In this document: in pieces, positions 50,706 through 61,630 of the stretch
Numbering within the stretch: the stretch's first letter is position 1
Layout: every line of letters starts with the position of its first letter
Assembly: GCF_001522545.3 (NCBI RefSeq)
Contig: NC_031777.1
Location: forward strand, 1,934,787 to 1,998,786
DNA length: 64,000 nucleotides
DNA from: Parus major
Lineage: Eukaryota; Chordata; Aves; Passeriformes; Paridae
Direction of reading: 5' to 3'
The notes under the pieces: model-generated
Database searches by the model: none
What the model was told of the DNA's origin: nothing
The model's input: only the letters and a program-made list of their open reading frames with translations
Program-made: the position numbers and the translations under genes

Positions 50706-51065
50706 TGGGTGAGGCGGGGATGCTCTGGGATGCGCTGGGATGCGCTGGGATGCGCTGGGATGCGCTGGGATGTGCTGGGATGCGCTGGGATGCTCTGGGA
50801 TGCGCTGGTCTAGGATGCGCTGGGATGAGGTAGGATGAGGTGGGATGAGGTGGGATGCGCTGGGATGCGCTGGGATGTGTTGGGATGCGCTGGGATACGC
50901 TGGGATGCGCTGGGATGTGCTGGGATGCGCTGGGATGAGGTAGGATGAGGTGGGATGAGGTGGGATGCGCTGGGATGCGCTGGGATGCGCTGGGATGTGC
51001 TGGGATGCGCTGGGATGAGGTAGGATGAGGTGTGATGTGTTGGGATGCTCTGGGATGCGCTGGGC
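50706..51065. repeat. Decamer minisatellite (TGGGATGCGC)n with higher-order pattern
   Basis: About 35 head-to-tail 10-bp units of the form TGGGATGNNN. The variable end is mostly CGC, with AGG, TGC, TGT and CTC variants. A three-unit marker (TGGGATGAGG, TAGGATGAGG, TGGGATGAGG) starts at 50821 and again at 50931; its first two units recur at 51011. Because the unit is 10 bp, open frames on both strands give 10-residue peptide repeats (for example minus 50,397-51,326). These are artefacts of the array. Confidence 0.97.
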
Positions 51066-51142
51066 TCCTGAGCAGAGCCGGCGCTGAGCGCTCGGAGCCG
51101 GCTGCGCAGCCAGGCTGGGGCTGATGCCAGAGAGGCTCTGAG

Positions 51143-51160
51143 CTGCTGCTGCTGCTGCTG
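51143..51160. repeat. (CTG)6 trinucleotide repeat
   Basis: Six perfect CTG units followed by an interrupted CCGCTG. It lies in the GC-rich segment upstream of the candidate RGS8 donor at 51332. Confidence 0.95.
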
Positions 51161-51179
51161 CCGCTGCCCGGGGAGAGCT

Positions 51180-51204
51180 GGGGAGGGGAGGGGAGGGGAG
51201 GGGA
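51180..51204 (+). promoter_or_regulatory. G-quadruplex motif, five G4 runs with 1-nt loops
   Basis: Five GGGG runs are each separated by a single A. This satisfies the strict intramolecular G-quadruplex pattern with the shortest loops. It sits about 130 bp upstream of a candidate first-exon donor. Folding is inferred from pattern only. Confidence 0.7.
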
Positions 51205-51331
51205 GCCGAGGTGTGACTGTCACCCCGAGCAGGGGGCTGTCTCTGAAGGAGCCCGCTCTGCTCTCTCCCCAGAGCCTCTCTGACCGCGCTGTCGGCACAG
51301 AAACACCGGCAGAGAGGACGGGTCAAAGGCA
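51205..51331 (+). other. Candidate 5' untranslated first exon of RGS8
   Basis: CpG-containing sequence ends in a good donor (AAAGGCA|GTGAGTAT, donor at 51332) in the most GC-rich part of the RGS8 upstream region. No start codon suits a coding exon. The position fits a promoter-proximal non-coding exon about 1.5 kb before the likely first coding exon. The transcript start is unknown. Confidence 0.3.
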
Positions 51332-52578
51332 GTGAGTATCTTTTTCTCGGTGTCTGTCTGTCTGCAGTGCCTCTGTGCTCGGCTTTCTCTGCGTGTGAAT
51401 GGATGGTTTTAATCTCGTGAAGCCCCTGAGAGATCTCATGGTTTGCCGTTCCGTTTATTTGTTCGCTTGGTTTTTAACCTTTGTGCTGCTGCTTTTCTCT
51501 GTTATTGGGGTGGCTTCTTTATCTCTGCTCAGGTGGTTTGATAACCTGAACGTCCTAATCACACCCCTCCCTTGCTGTCTCTCAAGGAGAAACCCCCAAA
51601 ACACATCCATGACGAGGCTGGTAATTCTCCTTGAGAGGGTTCCTTCCACAGGAGGGGGAGGCAGGACGAAGGACGGAGCAGAGGAGGCAAAACCCCTCTC
51701 CCAGACTTTTATTGCAATTTACCAACCACCACACATCACATTTTAAAGTCACGACTGCCTGGATTTATTTGCAAACAGAGGGAACATCCGTGGCTATGGC
51801 AGCCGTGGGATGGCTGGTCCCAGCACCCCTGGAGTCGGACGGACTTTGGGATCTCAGGGAAGTTGGGTGCTGCTCACAGGAGCAGGTGGTTGCTGTGGGG
51901 GCTGAGTGGGTGGGAGTGGGGGTGAGCAGAAGGCTCTTTCATAACAGCCCCCCAAAATTCAGGCTGCTGGAGGAGACTGCAGGGGAGAGGGCAGATGGCT
52001 CCGCTTCCAGCTCGGAGCAGTGGTGGGAAGGAGAAGCAGGAGCTGCTGGACTCTAGGAAGTCATGTGCTGCGGCCCCACATGTGGGTGAGGCTGTTAATG
52101 AGGAAATTTAAAGGGGCTTAAGGAATTACAGGGATTGATTTCAGTCAGAGCACAGCGAAGCAGCCGGTCGGGGTGAGGATTAAGGAAATGCACTCACTGG
52201 CAATGCAGCAATCCCGCTTCCATTAATTTAGTGGGGAAGAGGCTTTGTGCGTTTTTAATGTAATCAGGTTTTAAGAGGGATGTTGCATTGGGCAGCCCAA
52301 GCTCGGGGGTCTCCCCAGCCCCAGCAGAGCAGGGTCCTGACTCCTTGCATGCCCTCTCAGCTCTCATCAGCTCCCTGGGCTCCTCCTCGGTTGTTCCCAG
52401 TGACAACATGACATGGAGGGTACCTGGAGCTTGGCAAATCAGAAACCTCTGCTCGTTGTAGAGCCCTGTTCTCTGTCCCCTGCCTCTCCTGCCTGGTGGA
52501 TCTCACCTTCACTCTCTGTTGCTGTGAGAGTTGTCAACCAGCTGCTCCCTGGCAAGGCTCACGAGAACCCTGCCATCT

Positions 52579-52692
52579 CCTTCCCTCCATCCCTCCTTCC
52601 ATCCCTCCTTCCTTCCCTCCTTCCTTCCCTCCTTCCTTCCCTCCTTCCTTCCCTCCTTCCCTCCCTCCTTCCCTCCTTCCCTCCTTCCCTCC
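52579..52692. repeat. Polypyrimidine tract (CCTTCCCTCCTT)n, about 115 bp
   Basis: A near-pure C/T run built of TCCC and TTCC steps with a 12-bp period. On the minus strand it keeps a GRREGRREGRRE frame open, which is an artefact. It ends about 165 bp before the likely RGS8 coding exon at 52857. Confidence 0.97.
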
Positions 52693-52856
52693 CCTTTTTC
52701 ATCCTGTGCATCTCCTCAGTGCCTCCCCACAGCTCCCACCACCCCAAACAAGGCCTTGCTTGCTTGGGGTTATTTTTGTGTGGGTGCTTGAGCCTGTGCA
52801 GGTGAGAGGAGCGGTGTCTGCAGATGTGTGAAGTCCTCCTGTTGTTCTGTTTGCAG

Positions 52857-52918
52857 TGCCAGCTTTTCCATGATGCCTGGCCAGCCACATCAGCCATGAC
52901 CTGGGATAGGCACAAGAG
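52857..52918 (+). CDS. RGS8: Likely first coding exon of RGS8 (alternative N-terminus)
   Basis: A strong acceptor (CTGTTTGCAG) and a donor (AAGAG|GTAGTT) enclose 62 bp. The frame that joins 55150 in phase is open across the whole exon: CQLFHDAWPATSAMTWDRHKR. The ATG at 52896 gives MTWDRHKR-NRGMRTR. The longer human RGS8 isoform has AMRTGQRQ-NKGMRTR at this point, and the similarity supports homology. Translation could instead start at the internal ATG of the next exon (55160), which would make this exon untranslated. Confidence 0.5.
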
Positions 52919-55900
52919 GTAGTTTGGTCTTCTTAGCGAGCTCAGCCCGCAGCTCTGCCCCCTGAGGAGAGACCTCTGGATGTGTTGAAGGATGAGTGGG
53001 ATAATTCCAACTCCTGCTGCTCCCTGGTGAGCTGGGACACCAAACTCGAACCGCTTTAGACCTGAAGTTGGACTTTACCTGCAGTCCTGCTCTTGGAAGG
53101 AAATGTTGTCTCTCCTCTGTGACCACCCCTCAACTCTCAACGTCTTCCACTGAACAATTGACTTTCCACGCTACGAGGCAAGGATCAAATGGGTTGAGGA
53201 CAACTGGCCCTTCTTGGCTTTGGCAAAGAGGATTCTTTGGTGCATTTTTAAGTGCCAGGACATGAAACAGTAAATCCCTTCTTCCTGCACTCCTGCCTCC
53301 TGCAAGCCAGCCCCGACTGCGGTCCAAGCCAGCCAGTTAAAGGGTTAACCATAGCTGGATGCCTGAATGGCTGCCTTACTGATCCCACGGAGGTAACTGG
53401 AAAGACACAGTGCATCCCTCACCCCTGCCCATCCTGTCACTGTCTACCTCGTCCAGCAAGCCCTTCTGCTCACTGCAGGGTCCCCTCTTCCTTCCTGCCC
53501 TCCCCTTGCCTCTCCACCTCCTGCAAAATTTCTTTTCCCTCTCTCTCTCTCTCTCTGTCCTGTGTCCTGTCTTGGAAGTCCTGGCTGAGAGAAATGTGTT
53601 CCATGAGGAGCAGCTCCCTGCTCTGCCCCCCACCCTCTCTCATTCCCTGCTGCCCTCCCTGGATCTCAGGCATCACGGGGGAACCTGAGCAGCGCTGCCA
53701 GAGCAGGGAGCAGAAAGGTGGGGGGTAGGAGGCATCTGGACAGGTACCAGCAGGATCCTGTAGCGGGCTTGGTGTCCCCTGGAGCACATCTGGGAGTGTG
53801 GCACTCCCTGTGCTCTCACCTGGAGTTTGTGGAGCCCCCACGGCTGTGGGGCCGTAGTTGGAGGCTGTGCAACAATTCCTGTGACTGAGGAGTTCCTGGC
53901 TTTTGTGCCTGGTAAATGCTGCGAGCTGCCTGTGCTGCACCAGGGAGACACTCGGTGCATTTAATTAACATTTAATTTGCTTTAAGATTACATTAAAATG
54001 TGCAATAATAGAAGCTCTCCGAAGGGCGGGAGGAGAAGGGGGAAACAGGCGCTCTACAGATTGGCTCAGGCACTGGTGCTGAAGTGTTCTGCAAGAATTA
54101 CAGATGGAAGGGGGGAAAAAATGCTGTACTTCTGCAGCCACAGAAAGTCTTCGGCATCTGTTTGGCAGCAGGGCTTGGAGAAGGGCTTTCAGCAGCTCCA
54201 GCAGCTGAGAAGTGGAGAGTGGGTCACTAAATGCTCCTCCCATGGTCTGGAGGAGAGAATGGCCCAGTTGGACGTCCAGGGAATCTGAGAGAGGAGATTC
54301 CCCAGGGCTGGAGAGGCAGATCACAGTGCAAAGGCATGAAGCAGCCCCTGGATGTTTTTGGGGAGAGGGTGGTGCCAGTCCCGTGCCATGCATGTGTGTG
54401 TTCCATTCCCCCGTGCCTCGGTGTCCCTGCCCATCCCGGGTTATGTAATGAAGGATGCTGCGGCTGCTGTCCCGGGAAGGGGCTGGCCAAGGACACCAGG
54501 GGCTGGCACAGGACAGAAGGCTCTGGGGCTGGGCTGAAATTTAGAGGAAAAAAAGCAATAAAGCCATTTTCTGCCTGGGTAAGCGTGTCAGGAAACAGGC
54601 AGTTTGATCCTGCTTATGTAATCCTGAGTCTAAAGAGGCCGCTTGGGATCGATCCTGGCTGGGAACTCATGGTGCTGCAGCACAACCTCACCTTGCAGGT
54701 GCCTTACTACCCCTCTCCTTCCTCCAGCCCTCTCCTGCCCTCCACCTCTGGTATTTGTGTTTCTGGTGCTGCTGGACTGATTTCTTGTGCTGCTGCCCAT
54801 TGCTCTCCTCCCACACCCGACCAGAGCAGGACTTTCCAAGGAACCATCCCAAAGCACAGCAGCCTTTCAAAGCCTTTCTGCCAGCCAAGGCAGCTGAATG
54901 CTTGGTGTGAGTGAGCCTTCAGCTCCTCTGCTGCTGTGTTCACCCTTAACACCTGCCTGGAGATGTCTCAGGGTCCCTCTCACTCAGGAGGGAACCAAGG
55001 ACACAGATCTGCAACAGAGCCACTGAGGTTTTGTTTTGTTTTGTTTTGGGTTTGTTCTTTTTTTTTTTTGCCAAGCTGGCTAGACTTATAATCATCCTCT
55101 TCTTTGGTTTTCCCCTGCTAACACCCCTGCTTCCCCACCTCGACCACAGGAACAGAGGGATGAGGACTCGCCTGGGCTGCCTGTCTCACAAATCAGACTC
55201 ATATAATGATTTCACAGCTATTCTTCCGGACAAGCCCAACCGGGCTTTGAAGTGAGTATAGCTGCAGCATCCCACCCCAACCTCACTCCTGCCCTTCCCC
55301 TCCCCACCCAGCACCCTTCCCTCCGGTATTGTCTTCATTTTGTTGTACTTTGTACGAGCTGTGGCCGCTTCCACAAGGAAAATAAAGCAGCACTGAGCCA
55401 GCAGGAGCAGCCTCAGGAAATACCTGGATCTCTGACACCAGCTCTGCCGTGGGACAGGACAGGCTCACAGCCCCCACTGCTGTGTGTGGGACATGTCTGC
55501 ACCCAGCTGGGGATGTAATTTACACCTCTGTCATCACAAATCAAAGCCTGAGCAGTTGGCTTGGTGTAAGTGGTGACCAGAAAGTTCAGATCATCTTCAG
55601 CTCAGCCTGGTATTTAACACTGCCAAAATTCGGGTGATGGTTTGCACAATTCTTGAGGGAGATGCTCCAAACCCTCCAGAGTCCTGATTTGAGAGGTGTG
55701 GGATGGGATTCATCTGATCACGAGTCCCTGCTTGCACCTGAGCTAAGATCTGTCCTTCCCCTGAAAGCCAAGAGAAACAAACACTTCTGCAGGGCTGAGT
55801 TTCATTTCGCCTGACTTTTGGCTTTTACAATGTAAATGTCTGCATCTGAGCTTGTTCCCTGGGCCTCTGCTTACAGCCAATGAGGAAAAATTGGTCCCTT

Positions 55901-56218
55901 TTTTGGGCACAATTCATCTGCCTTATTTTACCTGCCCGCCTGGGGATGTGAGGTGAGCAGAGATGAGTCCCTGCAGGTCCCTTGGTATCTCCTCACTGAT
56001 TCTAAAGGAAGCCCAGGGTTACTTGGCTCAGTTTACTCTCTAGAGCTCCAAAATCAGGTGAGGATAATTCCAGCCTTCCTCGGTGTCCTCATCAAACAGC
56101 TCCAGAGGGTGTGAGCAGGGTTGTCCATAACTTGCCCCTTCCTTTCCTTACAGAAGACTGTCAACAGAAGAAGCGACGAGATGGGCAGAATCTTTTGATG
56201 TCCTTTTGTCCCATAAAT
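52857..56218 (+). CDS. RGS8: RGS8, regulator of G-protein signaling 8, N-terminal part (partial, 3' end outside window)
   Basis: RGS8 speeds GTP hydrolysis by Gi/o (and Gq) alpha subunits and is mainly neuronal in mammals. Two exons are certain: 55150-55251 (NRGMRTRLGCLSHKSDS then NDFTAILPDKPNRALK) and 56154-56218 (RLSTEEATRWAESFDVLLSH plus K and one base). They match mammalian RGS8 almost residue for residue, with a Tyr for Cys and a Glu for Asp change. Junctions are in frame (AA|A), and the last exon stops at a phase-1 donor (CATAAAT|GTGAGT) where mammals continue with Tyr-Gly-Val. An upstream exon 52857-52918 is likely; it joins in phase AG|G and adds MTWDRHKR from an ATG at 52896. The RGS box begins near the end of the visible part, and its remaining exons were not found before 64000. 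RGS4, 5 and 16 differ at the LGCLSHKSDS and ILPDKPNRALKRLS segments. Confidence 0.93.
52919..55149 (+). other. RGS8 intron upstream of exon 55150-55251
   Basis: A GC-rich intron with several overlapping open frames on both strands (53,252-54,952), none with recognisable homology. A (GTTTT)n/T-rich stretch at 55,028-55,070 lies about 80 bp before the acceptor CGACCACAG. Confidence 0.55.
53537..53558. repeat. (CT)n microsatellite
   Basis: About nine CT units. Confidence 0.9.
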
Positions 56219-58557
56219 GTGAGTAGAGATCAAATTCTACCTTTTTTCCCCCTCCTAAGCCCTTAACCCCTGTCCATGGGCATGGTCCCCCAGAGCTGCT
56301 CACTCCCCAGCGGTCACCATCCTTTACAGGCAGGAGAAAAAAAAAGAGTTTTGTGTGTTCCCTTCACCTCTTTGCTCCTGACCACAAGGAAAACCCTAAA
56401 GCCACCAGCCCAAGGTGCTGCCTTTTCCAGCTCAGTGCCCTTGACCAGCTTGTCCTGTCACAGAGGAATCACCTGTGGTCCCCCTGAGCAGAGCCTGACT
56501 TGCAATTATCACAGCAAACCCCAAAATTTCACATCCAGAGACCTTATGCCAACCTATAATCAGCACCTCCCCTCTCTGTTCAATCCTAGAAGTTCTGTTC
56601 AGCAAATATTGCTCTGCTTCACCAGCGTTTTCACACTGAGAAATTATAAACAATGCAAAGTTCCCAGTATGGGTTCATTCATGGGCTTCTACTGGAGAAT
56701 AAAACCCAAACGAGTCGAGGATGGGGAAAAGTCAACGTGGGTGCTGAGCTGTTTTATGGCAATAAGGAGATGTCTGGTTTGCTTAAAGACTCAGGTTTTC
56801 CTCACATTTCAAAATGTAAATGTAGAATTATATTATTAAGCAAAGGGTAATTTTGCTGGGTTTCTACTGAGATGACAGCAGTTTTGGCAGGGAATTAAGT
56901 GACAACTTTAAACAGGCTGGCTGACCAAGGCAGGAAAATCAGGATGTAATTTTAGCAGCAGTATCTAGTTGAGATCATTGCTCTTGCAGCCAATAGGGGA
57001 AAAAAAAATATATGGTGTAGCTGGGTATGGCTAAAAAGGAACATTTCTTTCGTGGAAATTCAGAGCAAGAAGGGGAAAATGCACCAAGGAGATTACAGGG
57101 TACCTGGGGGATGGAGAGAGGGGAGGGCAGGATATTCACATCCCTGTTATCATCCAGAACTCAAACCCATTTCTTCCTCACTGGTGTAAAAGTAGAAATT
57201 TTCTTTATTAGACTGCAGAAGAATCTCTTGGATTACAAACCCCAGTGAATTTACCCACCTATGTCCTGATGTCATACAAATTCTTCTCTCTTCAGCTGGC
57301 TACTGCAAAAATGCTAAATCAAACCTGAGTTCAATTATTTCGTCCAGCAGCCTCCAAAAGGGTGTCTGGTTTTATTAATAAATTAGCCTTAGAGAGTGAT
57401 AAATGAATTATCAAGATCTTTCCCATCTCTTAGAATGGAAAGTAATTCTGATAACTCTCTGGCACTAATGAAAAATATTCAGTTTCTAATGAAAAATATT
57501 CAGTTCCTAATAGCAACAGAAGGTGATCTTTCAAATTTAAATTAATCTTTTTTTATCGGCAGTCACGGTGACATTGCCTGGTGATTGGTGACAAAAAAAA
57601 AATAAATTGTTGTTTAATAAACTACTTTCTAAAGGAATATTTTATAACTGCTCTGCACCTGAAGTTTCTGGAATTGCCAGCCTGGCAGTCAAGGGTTATA
57701 ATGATGCAAATACAAGAAGTTCTTTTGAGACAGAATTGTTATTTTAGTTACACTGGTTTAAAGGAGAGAAGAGCACGTACTCCTAGAATTAATTCTATTG
57801 TACGAGTTGCATTTTTGCTGTTAGGGATGTGCTGATGTTAGACAGGCAAGGGAGCCTTATGCCTTAACTGGCCAAAATCTGAGAGTAAATAAAGCTGTGC
57901 CTGGCCTGCTGGCATCTGTCTGTAGGGAAGCTGCCAGCAAAAATTCTGCTTTTAGTGCCAAGAGCTGGACAGAAATGTCCCAGTTGAATTTCCCTGTGGC
58001 TGCCCAGGTGAACAGCATTAGCCAGGGAAAATCAGAATTCATGCCTGGGGGCGTGGGCCTGGGGAGAATTCTCCCCAGCTGGCAGCATCAGCAGGTAGAG
58101 CACTGACACTTGTCTTCACTAGATGGACAGTTCATTTATTTTGGAAAGGGGATTGTGACTTTGGGGGGTTGATCTGCTGCAGTCAGATGGTTTTGGTCCC
58201 TTCCAGCCAAGCTGTTCTCCAGGGAAAGCAAACCCCAAAGTGCTGGAGCAGGATTCAGGAACAGGGTGGAGCAGCTGAGAGTGGGGCAGACCTTGTGGGC
58301 AATATTGCAATGGGTTGGACAAGTGGCAAAATTGCTCCAAGGAACAAGAATGGGGATCAGAGCACCCTGAGAGGATCTCCAAAGTGCCCAGCTGAGCCCT
58401 CAGGCACAGAGGAGGCTCAAAGGGTCCAGCACTTCCAAGTGAAATGGGAAAACCACTTCTTCCCCTTCCTATTTTCCTGAGTCTCCAAAAGGTTTCTGGA
58501 TGGAAGTGACCTGAGGAGGTGCCATGGGTTACACAGGCTCCATGGAGAGCCTCGTTG

Positions 58558-58676
58558 TGCCAGGCTGGCTGGGGGTTTGAGCCACCTGCTCTAGTGGGAG
58601 GTGTCCCTGCCCATGGCACAGGGGTTGGAATGGGATGATTTTTAAGGTCCCTCTCTGCCCAAACCATTCTGTGATC
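58558..58676 (+). mobile_element. CR1 LINE 3' fragment, + orientation
   Basis: 'ggtgtccctgcccatggcac', 'ggttggaatgggatgatttt' and 'gcccaaaccattctgtgatc' appear in order, the last 120 bp of CR1. Confidence 0.9.
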
Positions 58677-61401
58677 ACCTTTACCTTCAAGTGTGATGGC
58701 CCTGGGGATCTCCCCCTGATCTCCCCTCACCTTTCTGATGAATGAATGACTGTGCAGGTCATGTTTGATGAGAGGAGGACTGAAATCCCTTGGGATTTGA
58801 AACAAATTTGTTTATGAGTGACCCTCTGCATGGAGTGGTCTGGTTTAGATTAATTCCCTGAGCCATTCAAAGGGTAATTTGACTTGACTGTTAACAAGAG
58901 ACTGTGAGAAGGAAATGCAGGAGGGCTCTCCCCACCTGGCTTTTGTGCTGGCCCTGGGACCCAATTCCCTCATCCCTCCTGGAGTGAGCAGTGCTGAGCA
59001 GCAGGATTCAGCAGCTCTGGATGGATAGGTCAGTGCAATGATATCCTAATTGTTTTTGCTAATGGGTGAAGGAAATCAGCTCAGAAACCCCTGGGGTCAG
59101 GCAGACAATCCCTATTTTACATCAGGAGCCCTGAGCTCACTGCCAGACACCTTCCCTGGGGTCAGGGCTTCTGAGCAAGCAACAGGAGAGGGGAGCCTGA
59201 TGCTGCTCATGTCAGGGAATTGAGAGAGTAAGAGGCAGATTGTGTGCAGCCTTCCCCTGGGTGCCCAGGGAGAAAAAACAGCGTTTTTAACACGCTGGAT
59301 TTTGGCATCTTTTCCCATTTTGTGCCGGGGAAGCGAGCTCAGCACAGCCCCCAGAGCGTGAGTACATGCCTGTGAGTAACTGAGGAGTAATCCCCTCGCT
59401 GTGCCCGTGCCCAGGAGGCACAGGCTGGCCAGCCAGATGAGGATTTCTTTTGACAGGCTGCTGGAGGGAAATACAAGCAGCAGCATGTCTCATTCTGTGT
59501 CCCTCACAGGGCTGGACACATGGCTTTTCCTTCATCCAGCACCCAGCAGGACAGTCTGTCCTCAACCCTTGGGCACTTCTCAACAAAGCACCCAGCACCA
59601 AAACCCTTCCTGCTGAATTCCCACTTTTATCTCAAGGGTGATTTTTCTTGAGATTTTTTTAAAATCTGGAGGACAGGGTGATTTTTCTCCCGATTTTTTG
59701 TGATCTCTGTGCTCTTCCGCCCAAACTTTATTGTTGTTCTCCTCCTTCTGTTGTCTACACATTCCTTCACTTCCTACACAGCACAGGAATATCCCAACCT
59801 ACTCCCAGCTCTTTCTAAGCCAGAACAGCATTAGCATTGTGCTGGTGACAGGCAGCTGAGATTAAGGGAAGCACAGCTCAGCAGCAGTGAGAGCACCTAT
59901 GTGTTCTGTGCAGAGCTATTTTGACCTTGTCCCTCCAGCCCTGGACCCAACACATTCCACAGAGCCAATCCATCCATCCACCAGCCATGGGGACTCCACC
60001 TTTACTCCCTGCACGAAGTCTGCTTGCTGAGGGGGTGAAACACATGCATTAAATAAATGATTGTTGGTTGCTTTCTTGCTCAGGCTTGGTTATCAAACTG
60101 CCTGGATGATTTAGGCCACTGATCTGGGCTCTTCCTCATGCTGATGAAGCTTAGTTAAGACCTGCCTCGTGTTTTCTGCTCCCCACTTCAGTCTCTTCTT
60201 GCTGGAAAGGATCCACTTTCCATCTCCTGAATGGGATTTTGGAAGTCCCTGTGCTCACAGGGTTGTTGAACCATGGCACTGCCCACTCATAAAACACAAA
60301 TCCCTGTCATTGCCTAACTCACAGGTGACTTGGAGAAACGTCTGAGCACTTGCACAACCCCTCCTGCACGTTCCTCAGTCAGTCTGAACGGAGAGCAGGG
60401 CGTTCTGAAGTTTATATTTACCCTGCCAAAGTCAAATAGCAAATGTCTGCTGCTTCTCCCTCAGTGTTCAGTAAAGAGCTCTGCTCCTTTGCCTTCAATT
60501 TATCTGCTCCACCAGCATCGATTTCCTCCTTTGGCTTCAAGCAAAGGACTCTTGAGTTAAATTCCTGAGTAAGTGTCCAGCAGCTGTCCTGTTGTACACC
60601 AGCACATCTTGTCCTCCTGAGTGGAGGGCTTTTGGGCCCCAGGTTGGGGATTACCTAGTGCTGCTGCCTCTGCAGACTTCTAACCCTGCTTTTAATTTCT
60701 GTGCTTTCTCTGCAAAGCATCCCTTTGGAATTGCAGGCTGGGAGATTTCAGGAGGTGAAATCTCCTTCCTGCTCATATCACGTGGTGGCTGCCCTGGGAA
60801 AAAAGACATCCAGTTGGGTGGGATGAGCTTAGAAATGCTCATCATTCATGGGTGACCATTCCTTGAAAGCCTTCATGTGCTGTGAAGGAGAGGAGGAGAT
60901 TGAATATCAATATCCAGGTCAGATTCCAGCTCAGGTGGTGGCAGTTCCACGCCTGCCCTTTCCATCAGACTTGTCATTGTTCCATGACAAACTTTTGGCA
61001 GCAATTCCCCAAACCTGGCTGGCAGGCACAGCTGGAAAGGCTGGCAGGAACTCAAGGGCTAAAGATGAAAACTCTGGAAGTCCAGGCTGTCAGGGATGAC
61101 CTCTCCTGTATCCAAAGTGTCCCGTGCAAGGTTCAGCCTCAGCACTTGCAGCTCCTCAAAGGCTGTGAGGTCTGCATGACAGGAGGGTATAAAAAAAGCA
61201 GAGAACAGCCAGACACTATTATTTATCCCTTCACTGTCTAAACTTATTTCAGGATAAAAAAGAGCTGATTGACATTAGAGCAGGAGGCAGAGCTCATGGA
61301 AACCTCCTGGTCCCAGGGGAACCTGCTGCAGCTGCTCTCTGGGGCAGGGCTGTAGCAAACACCTTTCTCTCTTTGTCACTCATGACATCCCCTTCTTTTA
61401 G

Positions 61402-61630
61402 CAGATATTATATTTTTTTCAGGCATTATATTTTCTGGGTATTATATTTTCTGGGTATTATATTTTCTGGGTATTATATTTTCTGGGTATTATATTTTCT
61501 GGGTATTATATTTTCCAGATATTGTATTTCTCAGGTATTTTATTCCTTAGGCAGCATATTTTTTCAGATATATTTTTTCAGGTATTTTATTTTTCAGGTA
61601 TTTCAAATTTTTTCAGGTATTATATTCTGC
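61402..61630. repeat. AT-rich minisatellite, 16-bp unit
   Basis: The unit TTATATTTTCTGGGTA is repeated about five times almost perfectly (about 61,424-61,508). It is flanked by degenerate relatives (TTTTTCAGGTATTATAT-like) to about 61,630. The + frame reads FSGYYIFWVLYFLG repeats and is spurious. Confidence 0.95.

Noticed and set aside
50397..51326. 309-codon - strand open frame, rich in Ser-Gln-His-Ile-Pro repeats
   Set aside because: It is created by the 10-bp minisatellite, which gives a 10-residue repeat in any open frame. It has no unique domain and no splice or promoter context.
52559..52915. Minus-strand open frame with Gly-Arg-Arg-Glu repeats
   Set aside because: It is the translation of the pyrimidine tract on the opposite strand and has no recognisable unique part.
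58119..58805. 228-codon - strand open frame
   Set aside because: It overlaps a CR1 fragment in antisense, shows no known domain, and lies in an RGS8 intron.
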